Shown: piece after piece, positions 19,501-28,240 of the stretch
Numbering within the stretch: the stretch's first letter is position 1
How the letters are laid out: each line of letters begins with the position of its first letter
Source: Snodgrassella alvi
GTDB taxonomy: Bacteria; Pseudomonadota; Gammaproteobacteria; Burkholderiales; Neisseriaceae
DNA length: 64,000 nucleotides
Direction: 5' to 3'
Assembly (NCBI RefSeq): GCF_002777825.1
Contig: NZ_MEIR01000059.1
Span: 31,659-95,658, forward strand
Translations under genes and position numbers: made by a program
Notes under the pieces: model-generated
The model's database searches: none
Told to the model about the DNA's origin: nothing
The model's input: only the letters and a program-made list of their open reading frames with translations

Positions 19501-22308
19501 CAATGCATTTTGCTTTAATGCCGCTATATTATCGTTGGCGGTTCTGAGACCTGAATCAATGTTGGCTGTCAGTCTGTTAATCTCGTCTAAGGATAAACCA
19601 TTTAGGCCTTCATTTACTTTCTGTATTTCTGAAGCAGTAGAAAGCGAGAACGAATAAATCTGGCCAACATTTATCGCATCAGTTGAACCTGACACCACAT
19701 GGCCATCGGCCACATGGGTAATTCTCTGTTTTCCATTAATACCATGATTGGCACTGTATGCCTTAACTGTGTTATCCCACTGTAAAGCATCACTCTGCAA
19801 AGCACCAATACCTGTACCAATGCCATTTACAAGATTAGTCCCACTTTTCAGGGTATTCTCAGAGTATTGCTTCAACTGTGAAGCAAAACCGGACAGACCA
19901 GCATCAGTTGAAGTTGTTAATGCATTCAGAGAGTGATTTGTAGAATATAACTGTGCACCAGTAACAGCATCGCTTGAAGTACTTCCCAATGTAGCGTTTG
20001 CAACACCAGTAATTTTCTGATCTATTTTATCCCGCTGAGCATTGAAACTGTTACCTGCAAGCCGCAACATTTGTTGCGGTAATTCGGAAATACTGTTATT
20101 CAACTCACCAGCAGTACTCAGGGCAGATGTTTCAAACGCACCTATTCTGGTATCTATTGAAGTGCTCAGATCATAGTACTGGCCACCGGTTACTGCATCA
20201 GTTGATTCCAAACTGGAAATATCACCAGCCTTGACATTAATAATTTTCTGATTTCCATCATTACCGTGTCTGGCACTGAATACTTTAGCATCCTCATCCC
20301 ATTGCAATGCATTCGCTTTCAAGGCAGAAACTTCTTCCTTGGCCACATTCAGGCTAGTCGATATTTGCGTCGGATCGTAGTTAACTGCAGCAGACAGCGA
20401 ACCGGACAAATCAGTAAAACGGCTAGAAAAAGAACTGGACAGACTGCTAATATTGGTATTAGTAGTATATAACTGCCCGCCATTCACCATATCGGTAGAA
20501 TCAGCAGAAAGATTTGCGGAAGCCGCCACATTGATTATTTTATTCGTGGTTTTGTCGCCTGCCCTACCAGCATTATAAACACCATCTTGATACAGCAAAG
20601 CATTCTGTTGTAGCGGAGCAATGATTTTAGATATTACTCCCTCTTGGTTAGATATAGCAGTATTTAAATCTGTTAATTGATGATTGGCCTTTTCTGAAAC
20701 AGCATCAATCTTTGCACCAAGCTTATTTACATCACCTTCTATTGAAGTGGATACACTATCAATAGTAGTAAGAGTATTATCAATGTTGACCGACACATTA
20801 TTCACACGGTTTGCAACAGACGAAGCCAGTTCCCTTAACTGGGCAACATTGGCTGCATCAGTATCCTCTGTACCAGCCGCAACACCCGTTATCTGGCGTG
20901 TAATACCCTGTTCTGAGTTTCCTACAGCTACCACACCAGCGGTATTGGCAAACGAACCGGCACCCAGAGCAACCGCACCAGCAGCTGAGGCCTGGGCATT
21001 AGTGCCCACAGCAATCGCATTAGTGGCACTGACAGAGGTACGATTACCCAATGCCAGCCCATAGTTTGCACTGACACGGGCATTATTACCAATTATGGTT
21101 GCGTGGTTGGCGGTAGAGGCTGTTCCTGCAATACCCACTGTATTGTTGTTACCAATAATGTGTGCATTATCAACAGCGTTGTTGATGGTATTATTGTTAC
21201 CAAATATAGCGGTATTGTTAGCTGTAATAAATTCGCCGGAACCAGCATTATTGTTACCCAGAGACAGAGTATAGTTGCCGCTGATACGGGTATTGTTTAT
21301 AGCCTTACCTTGCTCTGTACTGTCTGAATTGTATGTGGTGGCTGTTGCAGAATTACCTATAGCAATTGATTGCACACCTGAAACCTCATTATCGGAACCA
21401 ATACTGATGCTTTGCTTACCAGTGGCTTTATTGTTATTACCGATGGCTACAGCAGAATCCACTGACCCCTGCCCAGCCTGAGATTGCACCCCAACCGCTA
21501 CAGTACCGTCAGCAGTAGCTTTTGCCTGCAAGCCAAAAGCTACGCTTCCTACTCCGTCAGAAGTGGCTACAGAACCTAAAGCGACAGCGGATACACCTGT
21601 AGCCTGTGAAACAACACCGATGGCATTGGAAGCACGGCCGTCAGCCAGTGCCGCTATACCAAAAGCCTGCGCACCGCCAGCCGTACTGGTAGCATTGGTA
21701 CCAAAAGCAAGACTATGATTACCTGTTGCAAATGACCCGCAGCCAAGAACAAACGAATTAATACCATAGGCTTTTGCTGGCTTATTGGAATCTCCGTCTG
21801 TGTGCCCACCTTGATAGCCTGAGTTACCAGTAGTAATCTCTCTCGCCGTCCACTCTTCTGGTGCCTCTGTTTCACCATATGGGTGATATTCTTTCTTGTT
21901 ATTAACAAATTTGTAATTTGTTGCAAAACGCCAATATTCATCTATCGGATCCAAGCCAGTGCTGGAACCAAGTCCGGAACGGTATTTAATATTATCTGCA
22001 CCGCAAACATTATTATCTCCAGTCATACTAATTGCATTAATACTTGCATACTTAGTACTGCCATTCAATCCACCCGCATGTATACCTGTCCGACCGGCAG
22101 CATAAACATTCGGAATGGCCAACGCCATATTCACAACTGAGGTAAGCAGCCCCATCTTAAATGCATTAATGCCAAATTTACCTAATAGCGATGACTTTAC
22201 AGTCTGGCCAGAAACAGTATTTGCTTTGGTTTTACTCTTAGCCAATTCGGAAGCAGCCACCCAAGTGTGAGTAGATTCATTCCATATCGCACGATATATT
22301 TTATTCAA
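16504..22308 (-). CDS. Trimeric autotransporter adhesin (YadA/Hia-like), copy 1
   Basis: A 1934-residue surface adhesin. Residues 1-25 form the extended signal peptide region (MNKIYRAIWNESTHTWVAAS), and a signal peptide ends at about VYA-AG (residue 70). The head, about 180-480, has YadA-like 14-residue repeats (for example GVSAVALGSVATSDG) and closes with the neck ITGVAAGTEDTDAANVAQL. The long stalk repeats a unit of coiled coil rich in SLST, then ALQW, a YxAxHG segment, an ITNV turn and a DAVTGxQLY neck. A second small head precedes the C-terminal anchor, which starts at ERRAYSGTALAMALSGAYLPSLN and ends in the required aromatic residue (KW). Translation starts at TTG, with AGGAG nine bases upstream. 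Three glycosyltransferase-like genes follow. Confidence 0.93.
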   Translation of the reverse strand: MNKIYRAIWNESTHTWVAASELAKSKTKANTVSGQTVKSSLLGKFGINAFKMGLLTSVVNMALAIPNVYAAGRTGIHAGGLNGSTKYASINAISMTGDNNVCGADNIKYRSGLGSSTGLDPIDEYWRFATNYKFVNNKKEYHPYGETEAPEEWTAREITTGNSGYQGGHTDGDSNKPAKAYGINSFVLGCGSFATGNHSLAFGTNATSTAGGAQAFGIAALADGRASNAIGVVSQATGVSAVALGSVATSDGVGSVAFGLQAKATADGTVAVGVQSQAGQGSVDSAVAIGNNNKATGKQSISIGSDNEVSGVQSIAIGNSATATTYNSDSTEQGKAINNTRISGNYTLSLGNNNAGSGEFITANNTAIFGNNNTINNAVDNAHIIGNNNTVGIAGTASTANHATIIGNNARVSANYGLALGNRTSVSATNAIAVGTNAQASAAGAVALGAGSFANTAGVVAVGNSEQGITRQITGVAAGTEDTDAANVAQLRELASSVANRVNNVSVNIDNTLTTIDSVSTSIEGDVNKLGAKIDAVSEKANHQLTDLNTAISNQEGVISKIIAPLQQNALLYQDGVYNAGRAGDKTTNKIINVAASANLSADSTDMVNGGQLYTTNTNISSLSSSFSSRFTDLSGSLSAAVNYDPTQISTSLNVAKEEVSALKANALQWDEDAKVFSARHGNDGNQKIINVKAGDISSLESTDAVTGGQYYDLSTSIDTRIGAFETSALSTAGELNNSISELPQQMLRLAGNSFNAQRDKIDQKITGVANATLGSTSSDAVTGAQLYSTNHSLNALTTSTDAGLSGFASQLKQYSENTLKSGTNLVNGIGTGIGALQSDALQWDNTVKAYSANHGINGKQRITHVADGHVVSGSTDAINVGQIYSFSLSTASEIQKVNEGLNGLSLDEINRLTANIDSGLRTANDNIAALKQNALHWNGKAYDASGANGNKGRITNVAEGSTAQNSSDAVIGAQLYRTNSQIASLSTSVPDRISDFVQAATSELASLSTVLQNTSVPGLNDLSAKTDARLNEINNKIPALQKNALQWDEGAKVFSARHDSDGNQKITNVADGELSKGSKDAVTGNQLYNTNTAISNLGDKVAAGASSLTSSLSTISNENIANLTNSLQQTNAKLTSLSETTAAKLGSISNDISSLQDNALQWKPSPDGTGMYDASHGGNVQLVTHVRAGAVAKDSTDAINGSQLFSLASSTSTGLSSLSTSLKNLTENQSGSLSSAIAGSLSAISDKLSVIDRDVTALKQDALQWKSTNGTEGIFDATRFGKSQQLTGIANGTISETSTDAINGMQMHSLSTATSSSLSSLSTSLNDSLGSTNQNLTALQQNAMQWNDSLKAYDASHKINGEAVAQRITNVAAGQKDTDAVNFSQLSSLSSSTASGLNSLSTVVSTAMTTEIGNISNSLSSGYSGLLDSLSTTNDRLNNLVSDTDTHIKSLSTGYLEMHRDVAKLQKDSLNSLKWNSEYNGGKGAFDASKPSSLAHASEPGKIVNVANGDVSEHSHDAVTGGQLFTVKSDLASLSTATLSSLSSINNMLQTGGISISISSLQENALQWDNSLQAYNASYNGVAQRITNVAKGVKDTDAVNFGQLLSVKNDLANLSTAVSSLPTGGGISQEVLNSLSTALSNQISSIASSLGASANSGGGFDLHKYEITKPDGNKETVTNVPDALQKIQDYGTKYAKVNSPNGIAAIASGANSIAVGGGAVAASNSAIAIGASASAQAIDGVALGNGAQVTVAGGVALGANSVASRSGGGRPEELYIPETATEEQRRAIIATQSAEGWGAVSVGDEKEGKYRQITGVAAGSYDTDAVNVAQLKAVDNQISKVNEYVNQLSDNIHHVERRAYSGTALAMALSGAYLPSLNSGEQTVGLGVGAYRSYGAVGVNYKAASKNGKVTWGAGVSTTGKEVAVNSALGFKW
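17075..18525 (-). repeat. Long inverted repeat arm 1, shared with the second adhesin gene
   Basis: About 1.45 kb of stalk and distal-head coding sequence is nearly identical to 37118-38568 on the opposite strand. The two spans have the same length and I see only scattered single-base differences. In the translated block I find about six residue changes. Outside the block the two genes diverge strongly, so recent gene conversion is likely. Confidence 0.85.
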
Positions 22309-22396
22309 TTGGTTTACTCCTAAATTTTGTAAATCATGCGTTTATCAAAAATTATTTCAATAACTTAAAAATACGTTACGTATTCTAAGTTAAACT

Positions 22397-22414
22397 GTAT
22401 AATATAACATAAAT
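22397..22414 (-). promoter_or_regulatory. Shared promoter-like motif upstream of adhesin copy 1
   Basis: On the minus strand ATTTATGTTATATTATAC, identical over 18 bases to a site at the equivalent place before adhesin copy 2. It contains a -10-like TATTAT/TATACT hexamer about 90 bases before the start codon. The surrounding leader sequences are not otherwise similar except for the ribosome-binding site. Probable common promoter or operator. Confidence 0.55.
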
Positions 22415-23227
22415 ATTTGTATAAATGTGGTTAAACAACCACTTCAGCCTGATTGCCATGTTTACCACTTAATCCGATTTGTAATAAATTTTTTTATATT
22501 AAACAAAAAAGTTGCATAAAATTCAGACTTAAAATCACTTATCTATACAAACAATACATTATTTGTTTATCTATTATTAGATGTATTATAAAAGCGACAA
22601 TATGCTGAATAATTTAACTTCTGCGTACCATGTGGTTACCACTAGTAATCAGTGTATCCAGCGAATAAGTAATCGTTAACATCACTTACACTGATTCTCA
22701 AGCAAACTATTTTTATTTACCTCGCCTAGCTATAAAATTAATATATGTTAATTTTTAGGTATTACAAGAATCTAACATTAGAATTGTACTTTGTTTAATA
22801 TGCCAGATTATCTGCAACAAATTGATATCTATTTTTATTCATAATAAAGTTTACCATATAAGATTTTATAGTAAAAAATTTATATAGATATATTAAATTA
22901 GGGTAGATTTACAATTAAATTACCTAAGTACATACTTGTGGATAAATCTGTGGATATTATTTCTGATTCAGAATCATACATAATATCAGCCATAGCTAGT
23001 TAATTATTTCTAAATCCAAACTTTTTCTACTAAAGAGGCCTATTTTGGTCAACCAGTTAATTAACCTGTGTATAAACGGGTCAACAATTTTATCTTTAAA
23101 CAGGCGCAAACCTTATCCACAGGGATATCACAGTAAAATTGTATATACACCAGTAAGATTAGCTAAAATATTTTGCTAGAAATTATCTACAACCATTGAT
23201 TTAGCCAGAAAACCGTTTTAAATCGGC

Positions 23228-23301
23228 TGGAGCGGATAACGGGATTCGAACCCGCCCTAACTGCTTGGGAAGCAGTTATGCTACCACTACATCATATCCG
23301 C
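23228..23301 (-). tRNA. tRNA-Gly (anticodon CCC)
   Basis: On the minus strand the sequence folds as a cloverleaf. The acceptor GCGGATA pairs with TATCCGC, the D-arm contains AGTGGTAG, and the anticodon stem ACTGC/GCAGT encloses the loop TTCCCAA (anticodon CCC). The T-arm is GCGGG-TTCGAAT-CCCGT, the discriminator base is T, and CCA is encoded. The CCC anticodon reads GGG glycine codons. Confidence 0.93.
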
Positions 23302-23959
23302 ACAGAAAATCCATCCTATAGCCGTTAATATCATTGGCACAGCAGTACCGAAAAGGTGATAACTATAACCGTATGACTAACTAACGACCATAGAATATAG
23401 TGGAATATGCTTACAAAGGCTGAATAAAATACCAATTATCCACAATTACCGGTACAGCAATAATCTAATACAGTAATGAAATACCAACAGTTTAAATTAC
23501 TATCTATTCTATCTGCAACTTGTTTTGCCTGTACTGAAATAATGTTTATATGTTGAGGTCAGATAGTCAAAATTTTTTCCAAATTTTTTAAAGGTAGGAA
23601 TGCTTTTACCTGAACAGAGATTGTTTTGAACAGACAAACAAGCGAAAGGAACAGCATAAGGAAGCAGAGCTAAACAAGCCATACAAGTAATTATACATCA
23701 GCACTTTATCAGAGAATGGTAGGATAGCTGCATATTGAACAGATTTTTTATCCCAATAACTGGCCACACAAGCACTATCTGTAGCAAATACAAGTATATT
23801 GCCTTGCTTTTATACTTATCAACAGCTAAGCCAAATGATGATTACTACGTAAATATTATCCACAGCCTAGCTTATTAATGGATTGAAGCGATAACAGCAA
23901 AGAGTTTAGAAGTGATAACTGAACCGCAGCCATTACTGATAATGCATGTTCAAATAGCC

Positions 23960-23993
23960 CTGAAATCCATTCAGCACGCTGAATGGATTTCAG
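23960..23993. repeat. 34-bp perfect palindrome downstream of purD
   Basis: Two 16-bp arms (CTGAAATCCATTCAGC and its complement) surround a 2-bp centre. It lies 77 bp past the purD stop codon and between two DnaA boxes. It has no T-tract on either strand, so it is a poor intrinsic terminator, though it could protect the purD mRNA end or be a protein-binding site. Confidence 0.6.
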
Positions 23994-24069
23994 ATATCAG
24001 ACAAAATAAATTCCTGTTGTTAAATAGCTGCCAGCAGATAGATGATAGCCGCGCCGGTATAAAACCAAT

Positions 24070-25350
24070 TCAGTTATCCACAGGGTTCCGTGCTTTTGCC
24101 CCGATATCATGCCGGTATTGCATTCCCTCAAAATGTATTGGCGCTAGAGCAGCATAAGCTTGTTTTTGTGCAGCATTAACATCAGCTCCCAAACCTACTA
24201 CACACAGCACCCGACCTCCGTTGGTAATCAGTTCATGACGGGAATTGAGTGCCGTACCGGCATGAAATACTTTACCGGTTTCATTGGCAGCTATAACACC
24301 GGAAATCACATCACCTTTACGAGGAGTCTGTGGATAACCGGCAGCAGCCAATACTACACCAACAGCTGCTTGCCTACTCCAGCTTGCGGTTACAGTGTTA
24401 AGCTCCCCAGCTAGAGCGGCCTGTATCAGCTCTACCAGATCACTTTGTAATCGGCACATAATCGGCTGGGTTTCCGGATCACCAAAACGGCAATTAAACT
24501 CAATCGTGTATGGAGCTCCTGTTGCATCAATCATCAGGCCTGCATACAGAAAGCCGCGATAAGGATGGCCTGCTGCCTGCATGGCTTTTACCACAGGCAG
24601 GATGATTTCATTCATTACCCGCTGATGCACAGCCTCAGTAACCACCGGTGCAGGGGAATAAGCACCCATTCCGCCAGTATTAGGCCCTTTGTCATGATCA
24701 AGTAAACGCTTGTGATCCTGACTGGTGGCCATGGGTAAAACATGTTCACCGTCTACCATAACAATAAAACTGGCTTCTTCTCCCTGTAAAAATTCCTCAA
24801 TAACGATTCTGGCTCCGGCAGCCCCCATGGTGTTATCCAGCAACATATTGTCTATCGCCTGATGGGCTTCGGCCAGTGTCATGGCAACGATTACGCCTTT
24901 GCCGGCAGCCAGTCCATCTGCTTTAATCACAATTGGCGCGCCTTTCTGACTGACATACTGATGTGCAGCTGCTGCATCTGTGAAAGTCTGATAGGCTGCT
25001 GTAGGTATTCCCTCTCTGGCCATAAATGCTTTGGCAAAATCCTTGGAACTTTCCAACTGGGCACAATACCGGCTCGGACCAAAAACAGCCAGACCAGCAG
25101 CAGTAAAATCATCCACAATACCGGCAGCCAGTGGTGCTTCCGGACCAACTACGGTAAACGTAATCTGCTGCTCACGACAAAATGCAATCAGTTGCTGATG
25201 ATCACTTATTGCAATATTGTGCAGTTTTGGTTCTGTAGCAGTACCGGCATTACCCGGAGCCACATATACAATACTTACCTTAGGCGACTGTGCCAAACGC
25301 CAAGCCAGAGCGTGTTCACGCCCGCCTCCACCTATAACCAATAATTTCAT
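24070..25350 (-). CDS. purD: Phosphoribosylamine-glycine ligase (GARS)
   Basis: PurD joins glycine to phosphoribosylamine, the second step of purine synthesis. The 426-residue protein begins MKLLVIGGGGREHALAWRLAQ. A longer open frame upstream of this ATG lacks family similarity, and AAGGGGAA lies just before the chosen ATG. ATP-grasp features include KADGLAAGKGVIVA, EEFLQGEEASF, DHKRLLDHDKGPNTGGMGAYSPAP and the metal-binding EFNCRFGDPE. The adjacent tRNA reads glycine codons, but no functional link is implied. Its final codons overlap a DnaA box. Confidence 0.95.
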   Translation of the reverse strand: MKLLVIGGGGREHALAWRLAQSPKVSIVYVAPGNAGTATEPKLHNIAISDHQQLIAFCREQQITFTVVGPEAPLAAGIVDDFTAAGLAVFGPSRYCAQLESSKDFAKAFMAREGIPTAAYQTFTDAAAAHQYVSQKGAPIVIKADGLAAGKGVIVAMTLAEAHQAIDNMLLDNTMGAAGARIVIEEFLQGEEASFIVMVDGEHVLPMATSQDHKRLLDHDKGPNTGGMGAYSPAPVVTEAVHQRVMNEIILPVVKAMQAAGHPYRGFLYAGLMIDATGAPYTIEFNCRFGDPETQPIMCRLQSDLVELIQAALAGELNTVTASWSRQAAVGVVLAAAGYPQTPRKGDVISGVIAANETGKVFHAGTALNSRHELITNGGRVLCVVGLGADVNAAQKQAYAALAPIHFEGMQYRHDIGAKARNPVDN

Positions 25351-25430
25351 GTATTCCCCTTCTCCAGAATATGGTTTACAGCTTGTTAGCAAACCATTCA
25401 CCGTGTGTTTCAAGCAAAAATCAGCGTTAT

Positions 25431-26039
25431 TCAGCCATCCAGTTTAACATCAATGGCCCGCTGCTGTCGTAAAACGGCCAGACCACTTTCCAACTGAGCA
25501 AGCGGTATGCGTACAAGCAGGCAGCACTGCTGCTGTAAATCCTGCTGCAATACTTGTGCCTGCTGCTGCTTACACCAGCGTAATGCTTCACTCAAATGTG
25601 CGTAATCACAATAAAGCCGTAGTTGCTGGCACACATCCAAACGGATCTTTTCGGCACTAGCTATCGCAGCAGCAGTTGCGGTTTTATAGGCATGAATCAG
25701 CCCCGGCACGCCAAGTAAAGTACCACCAAAATAACGTACTACTACCACAAGAACATCAGTAATGGCCGCAGAATCAATCTGCCCGAGAATTGGCCTGCCA
25801 GCGCTACCGGCCGGTTCACCATCATCATTGGCACGATAACGATTGCCATCCACACCCAGACGCCAGGCATAACAGCAATGACGTGCCTTATGATGCTGTT
25901 CACGCAATATTTGCACATGCTGGCGAATTTCAGCTTCACCCTGTACTGGCCACACAAAGGCCAGAAAGCGGCTGCCTTTATCCTTGAATTCTGCTTGCGC
26001 CGGTGCTGCCAGCGTTGTGTATTGATAAATCATACTCAT
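25431..26039 (-). CDS. YigZ/IMPACT family protein
   Basis: A 202-residue protein with the IMPACT N-terminal domain. The signature is KARHCCYAWRLG, then DDGEPAGSAGRPIL, and VVVVRYFGGTLLGVPGLIHAYKTA, followed by a shorter C-terminal ferredoxin-like domain (DUF1949 type). The bacterial role is not settled; the eukaryotic relative modulates the translation-control kinase GCN2. The start codon overlaps the ltaE stop by four bases, so the two genes are translationally coupled. A second in-frame ATG lies two codons later. Confidence 0.88.
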   Translation of the reverse strand: MSMIYQYTTLAAPAQAEFKDKGSRFLAFVWPVQGEAEIRQHVQILREQHHKARHCCYAWRLGVDGNRYRANDDGEPAGSAGRPILGQIDSAAITDVLVVVVRYFGGTLLGVPGLIHAYKTATAAAIASAEKIRLDVCQQLRLYCDYAHLSEALRWCKQQQAQVLQQDLQQQCCLLVRIPLAQLESGLAVLRQQRAIDVKLDG

Positions 26040-27088
26040 GCTTTTGCTACAGCCTGCTTGATAGCAGCCACAAAAGCATCAACTTGTTGGGCTGTTGTAT
26101 CAAAACTGGTCATCCAGCGCACTTCTCCTTTATCTTCATCCCAGTCATAAAAATGAAACTGTTGATGCAAACGGGTACGGGCAGAAGCCGGTAAAACAGC
26201 AAATACGGCGTTGGCCTGTGTTTTCTGGGTAAAAGTAATATTTTCAACCTCGGCCAGTGATGCGGCCAGGCGTGCCGCCATCAGATTACTGTTGGCTGCT
26301 AAATTCAGCCACAAATCATCCTCCAGCCAAGCCAGAAACTGGGCAGACACAAATCGCATTTTTGCCCCAAGCTGAGCATTGATTTTACGTAAATACGGCA
26401 TAGCTGCATGAGCATCGGAGTGCATACTGATAATACATTCACCCTGTAACATGCCATTTTTAGTGCCACCCAGATTCAGCATATCCACGCCGGTATCAGT
26501 AATCATCGTTCTGACATTGGTATTTTCTGCAACCAACGCATTTGCCAGACGCGCACCATCTACATACAGCTTCATATTATGCTGATGACAGTAATCAGCC
26601 AAAGCCCGGATTTCAGCTACACTGTAACAGGTGCCCAGCTCAGTTGTCTGGCTGATATAAACCACGGCCGGCTGGGCACGGTGTTCCACTCCGAAACCCC
26701 ATGCTTGTTTGGCCACCAACTGTGGTGTTAATTTACCATCGGTAGTAGCAACGGTTAATAGCTTCACGCCAGCCATATGTTCAGGTGCAACACCCTCATC
26801 ACACTGAATATGCGCACTATCGGCACAGATTACCGCACCCCAGCGTGGCAATAATGCCTGTATAGCGGTTATATTCGCACCAGTACCATTGAAAACAGGA
26901 AAAGCTTCTGCCTGTTCACCAAATAATTGTTTTATTTTCTGTTGTAAGGCTATGGTGTAAACATCTGCACCATATGCAGGCTGGTGGCCGCCATTAGCCA
27001 CCATCAACGCCTGTAAAATTTTTGGGTGCACACCTGCGTAATTATCGGAGGCAAAAGCATAACTCTGATTATCATGTAAACAGTTCAT
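26036..27088 (-). CDS. ltaE: Low-specificity L-threonine aldolase
   Basis: A PLP enzyme that cleaves threonine or allo-threonine to glycine and acetaldehyde. The 350-residue protein shows the fold-type I aldolase pattern: FASDNYAGVHP near the N-terminus, FNGTGANITAIQ, the VDGARLANAL segment with the PLP-binding aspartate, and NLGGTKNGML with the Schiff-base lysine at about residue 210. It is coupled to the downstream YigZ-type gene. About 200 bp separate its start from etfA, and this gap carries the parS site. Confidence 0.92.
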   Translation of the reverse strand: MNCLHDNQSYAFASDNYAGVHPKILQALMVANGGHQPAYGADVYTIALQQKIKQLFGEQAEAFPVFNGTGANITAIQALLPRWGAVICADSAHIQCDEGVAPEHMAGVKLLTVATTDGKLTPQLVAKQAWGFGVEHRAQPAVVYISQTTELGTCYSVAEIRALADYCHQHNMKLYVDGARLANALVAENTNVRTMITDTGVDMLNLGGTKNGMLQGECIISMHSDAHAAMPYLRKINAQLGAKMRFVSAQFLAWLEDDLWLNLAANSNLMAARLAASLAEVENITFTQKTQANAVFAVLPASARTRLHQQFHFYDWDEDKGEVRWMTSFDTTAQQVDAFVAAIKQAVAKA

Positions 27089-27246
27089 GGGTTTAAGTCA
27101 AATAAAATATTATCAACAGTATTTGAAAGCTGCCTAAATACTGTTGATATTCAGGCAATTTACCGGTAACAAAGAGCTATAAAAATATTTTTCATTCCAG
27201 ATATGACAGCTATTAATCAGTTTGCCACACTGGCTTCCAACAGTAA

Positions 27247-27262
27247 TGTTTCACGTGAAACA
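27247..27262. other. parS centromere site (ParB binding)
   Basis: TGTTTCACGTGAAACA is a perfect 16-bp palindrome identical to the conserved bacterial parS sequence. It lies in the intergenic space between ltaE and etfA and the palindrome extends two further bases on each side. parS sites cluster near the chromosomal origin in most bacteria that have ParABS, and this one is about 2 kb from the DnaA-box-rich region proposed here as oriC. Confidence 0.9.
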
Positions 27263-27285
27263 TTGTCAAAGCAGCAATTGCTAAT

Positions 27286-28230
27286 TCAGTGTACGATCGC
27301 TTTTATCTGCTGGATGAGCTCAGGAACAGCGGTATGCAGATCAGCTACCAAGCCGTAATCTGCAACTTTAAAAATAGGTGCTTCTGCATCTTTGTTAATG
27401 GCCACAATTACTTTACTGTCTTTCATTCCGGCCAGATGCTGGATGGCTCCAGAAATTCCAATAGCAATATATAAATCTGGTGCCACTATTTTACCTGTTT
27501 GTCCTACCTGACAATCGTTTGAGGCATAATCTGCGTCTACAGCCGCACGCGAAGCACCAATAGCCGCATTCAGAGTATCGGCCAGCGGATTCAGAAGAGC
27601 GGCAAAATTTTCTGCACTGCCTAGCCCACGTCCGCCACTTACCACAACTTTAGCTGTGGTCAATTCCGGATGTTCGGATTTTGTCAGACTACGATCGACA
27701 AAACGGCTCAATTGCGGCGCGGCTACAACAGCAATATTTTCAATTACTGCCTCCCCACCAGTTACTTCAGCCAGCGCAAAAGCAGTTGTTCGAATGGTAA
27801 GTAACTGTTTTGGCTGTTCACTACGTACAGTCTGTAACGCATTGCCAGCATAAATCGGGTGAACAAAGGTTTGCGTATCAACAATTGAAGTTACATCGGA
27901 AACTGGAGCACAATCAAGTAAGGCGGCTACACGTGGCAGCAGATTTTTACCAAAGCTAGTAGCAGCAGCAACAATATGGCTATATGAATCAGCCAGTTGC
28001 ACTATCAATGGAGTCAGTGTTTCAGCCAGCCCCTGGGCATAAATAGAAGCATCAGCGAGCAGAACTTTACGCACACCACTAATTTGCTGTGCCTGAACAG
28101 CAATATCTGCCACATCATGCCCTGCTACCAGAATATCCACTTCACCTAGCTGGCTTCCTGCCGTTACCGCAGATAAAGTAGCCTCATCCAGACAGGATTG
28201 CTGCTGTTCAGCAATAATCAGTACAGACAT
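27286..28230 (-). CDS. etfA: Electron transfer flavoprotein alpha subunit
   Basis: EtfA binds FAD and with EtfB passes electrons from acyl-CoA and related dehydrogenases to the quinone pool. The ATG at 28228-28230 gives [11 protein letters not shown] and 314 residues, with AAGGAGAT upstream. An in-frame TTG one codon earlier is not needed. The FAD-binding C-terminal domain shows [55 protein letters not shown] and VAINKD. The gene follows etfB with a 10-bp gap, the usual order. Confidence 0.95.
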   Translation of the reverse strand: MSVLIIAEQQQSCLDEATLSAVTAGSQLGEVDILVAGHDVADIAVQAQQISGVRKVLLADASIYAQGLAETLTPLIVQLADSYSHIVAAATSFGKNLLPRVAALLDCAPVSDVTSIVDTQTFVHPIYAGNALQTVRSEQPKQLLTIRTTAFALAEVTGGEAVIENIAVVAAPQLSRFVDRSLTKSEHPELTTAKVVVSGGRGLGSAENFAALLNPLADTLNAAIGASRAAVDADYASNDCQVGQTGKIVAPDLYIAIGISGAIQHLAGMKDSKVIVAINKDAEAPIFKVADYGLVADLHTAVPELIQQIKAIVH

Positions 28231-28240
28231 CAATATCTCC

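Larger units (their letters stand above)
22937..24082. other. DnaA-box-rich intergenic region around the tRNA-Gly gene
   Basis: Apart from the tRNA, the stretch from 22415 to 24069 holds no gene I can support. It contains five perfect DnaA boxes: 22937-22945 (reverse), 23113-23121, 23436-23444, 23856-23864 and 24074-24082. Near matches are at 22949, 23183 and 23816. The left part (22415-23200) is very AT-rich. It may be part of the replication origin region, or a DnaA-binding (titration) cluster beside it. The last box overlaps the final codons of purD. Confidence 0.55.

Noticed and set aside
16934..21481. Many open frames of 60-130 codons on the strand opposite adhesin copy 1
   Set aside because: They are antisense reflections of the repetitive Ser/Thr/Leu/Ala coding sequence; identical ones recur opposite the repeated block of copy 2, and they lack ribosome-binding sites and family similarity.
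23912..24157. 81-codon plus-strand frame overlapping the end of purD
   Set aside because: It runs antisense into purD, contains the palindrome and DnaA box, and has no recognisable product.
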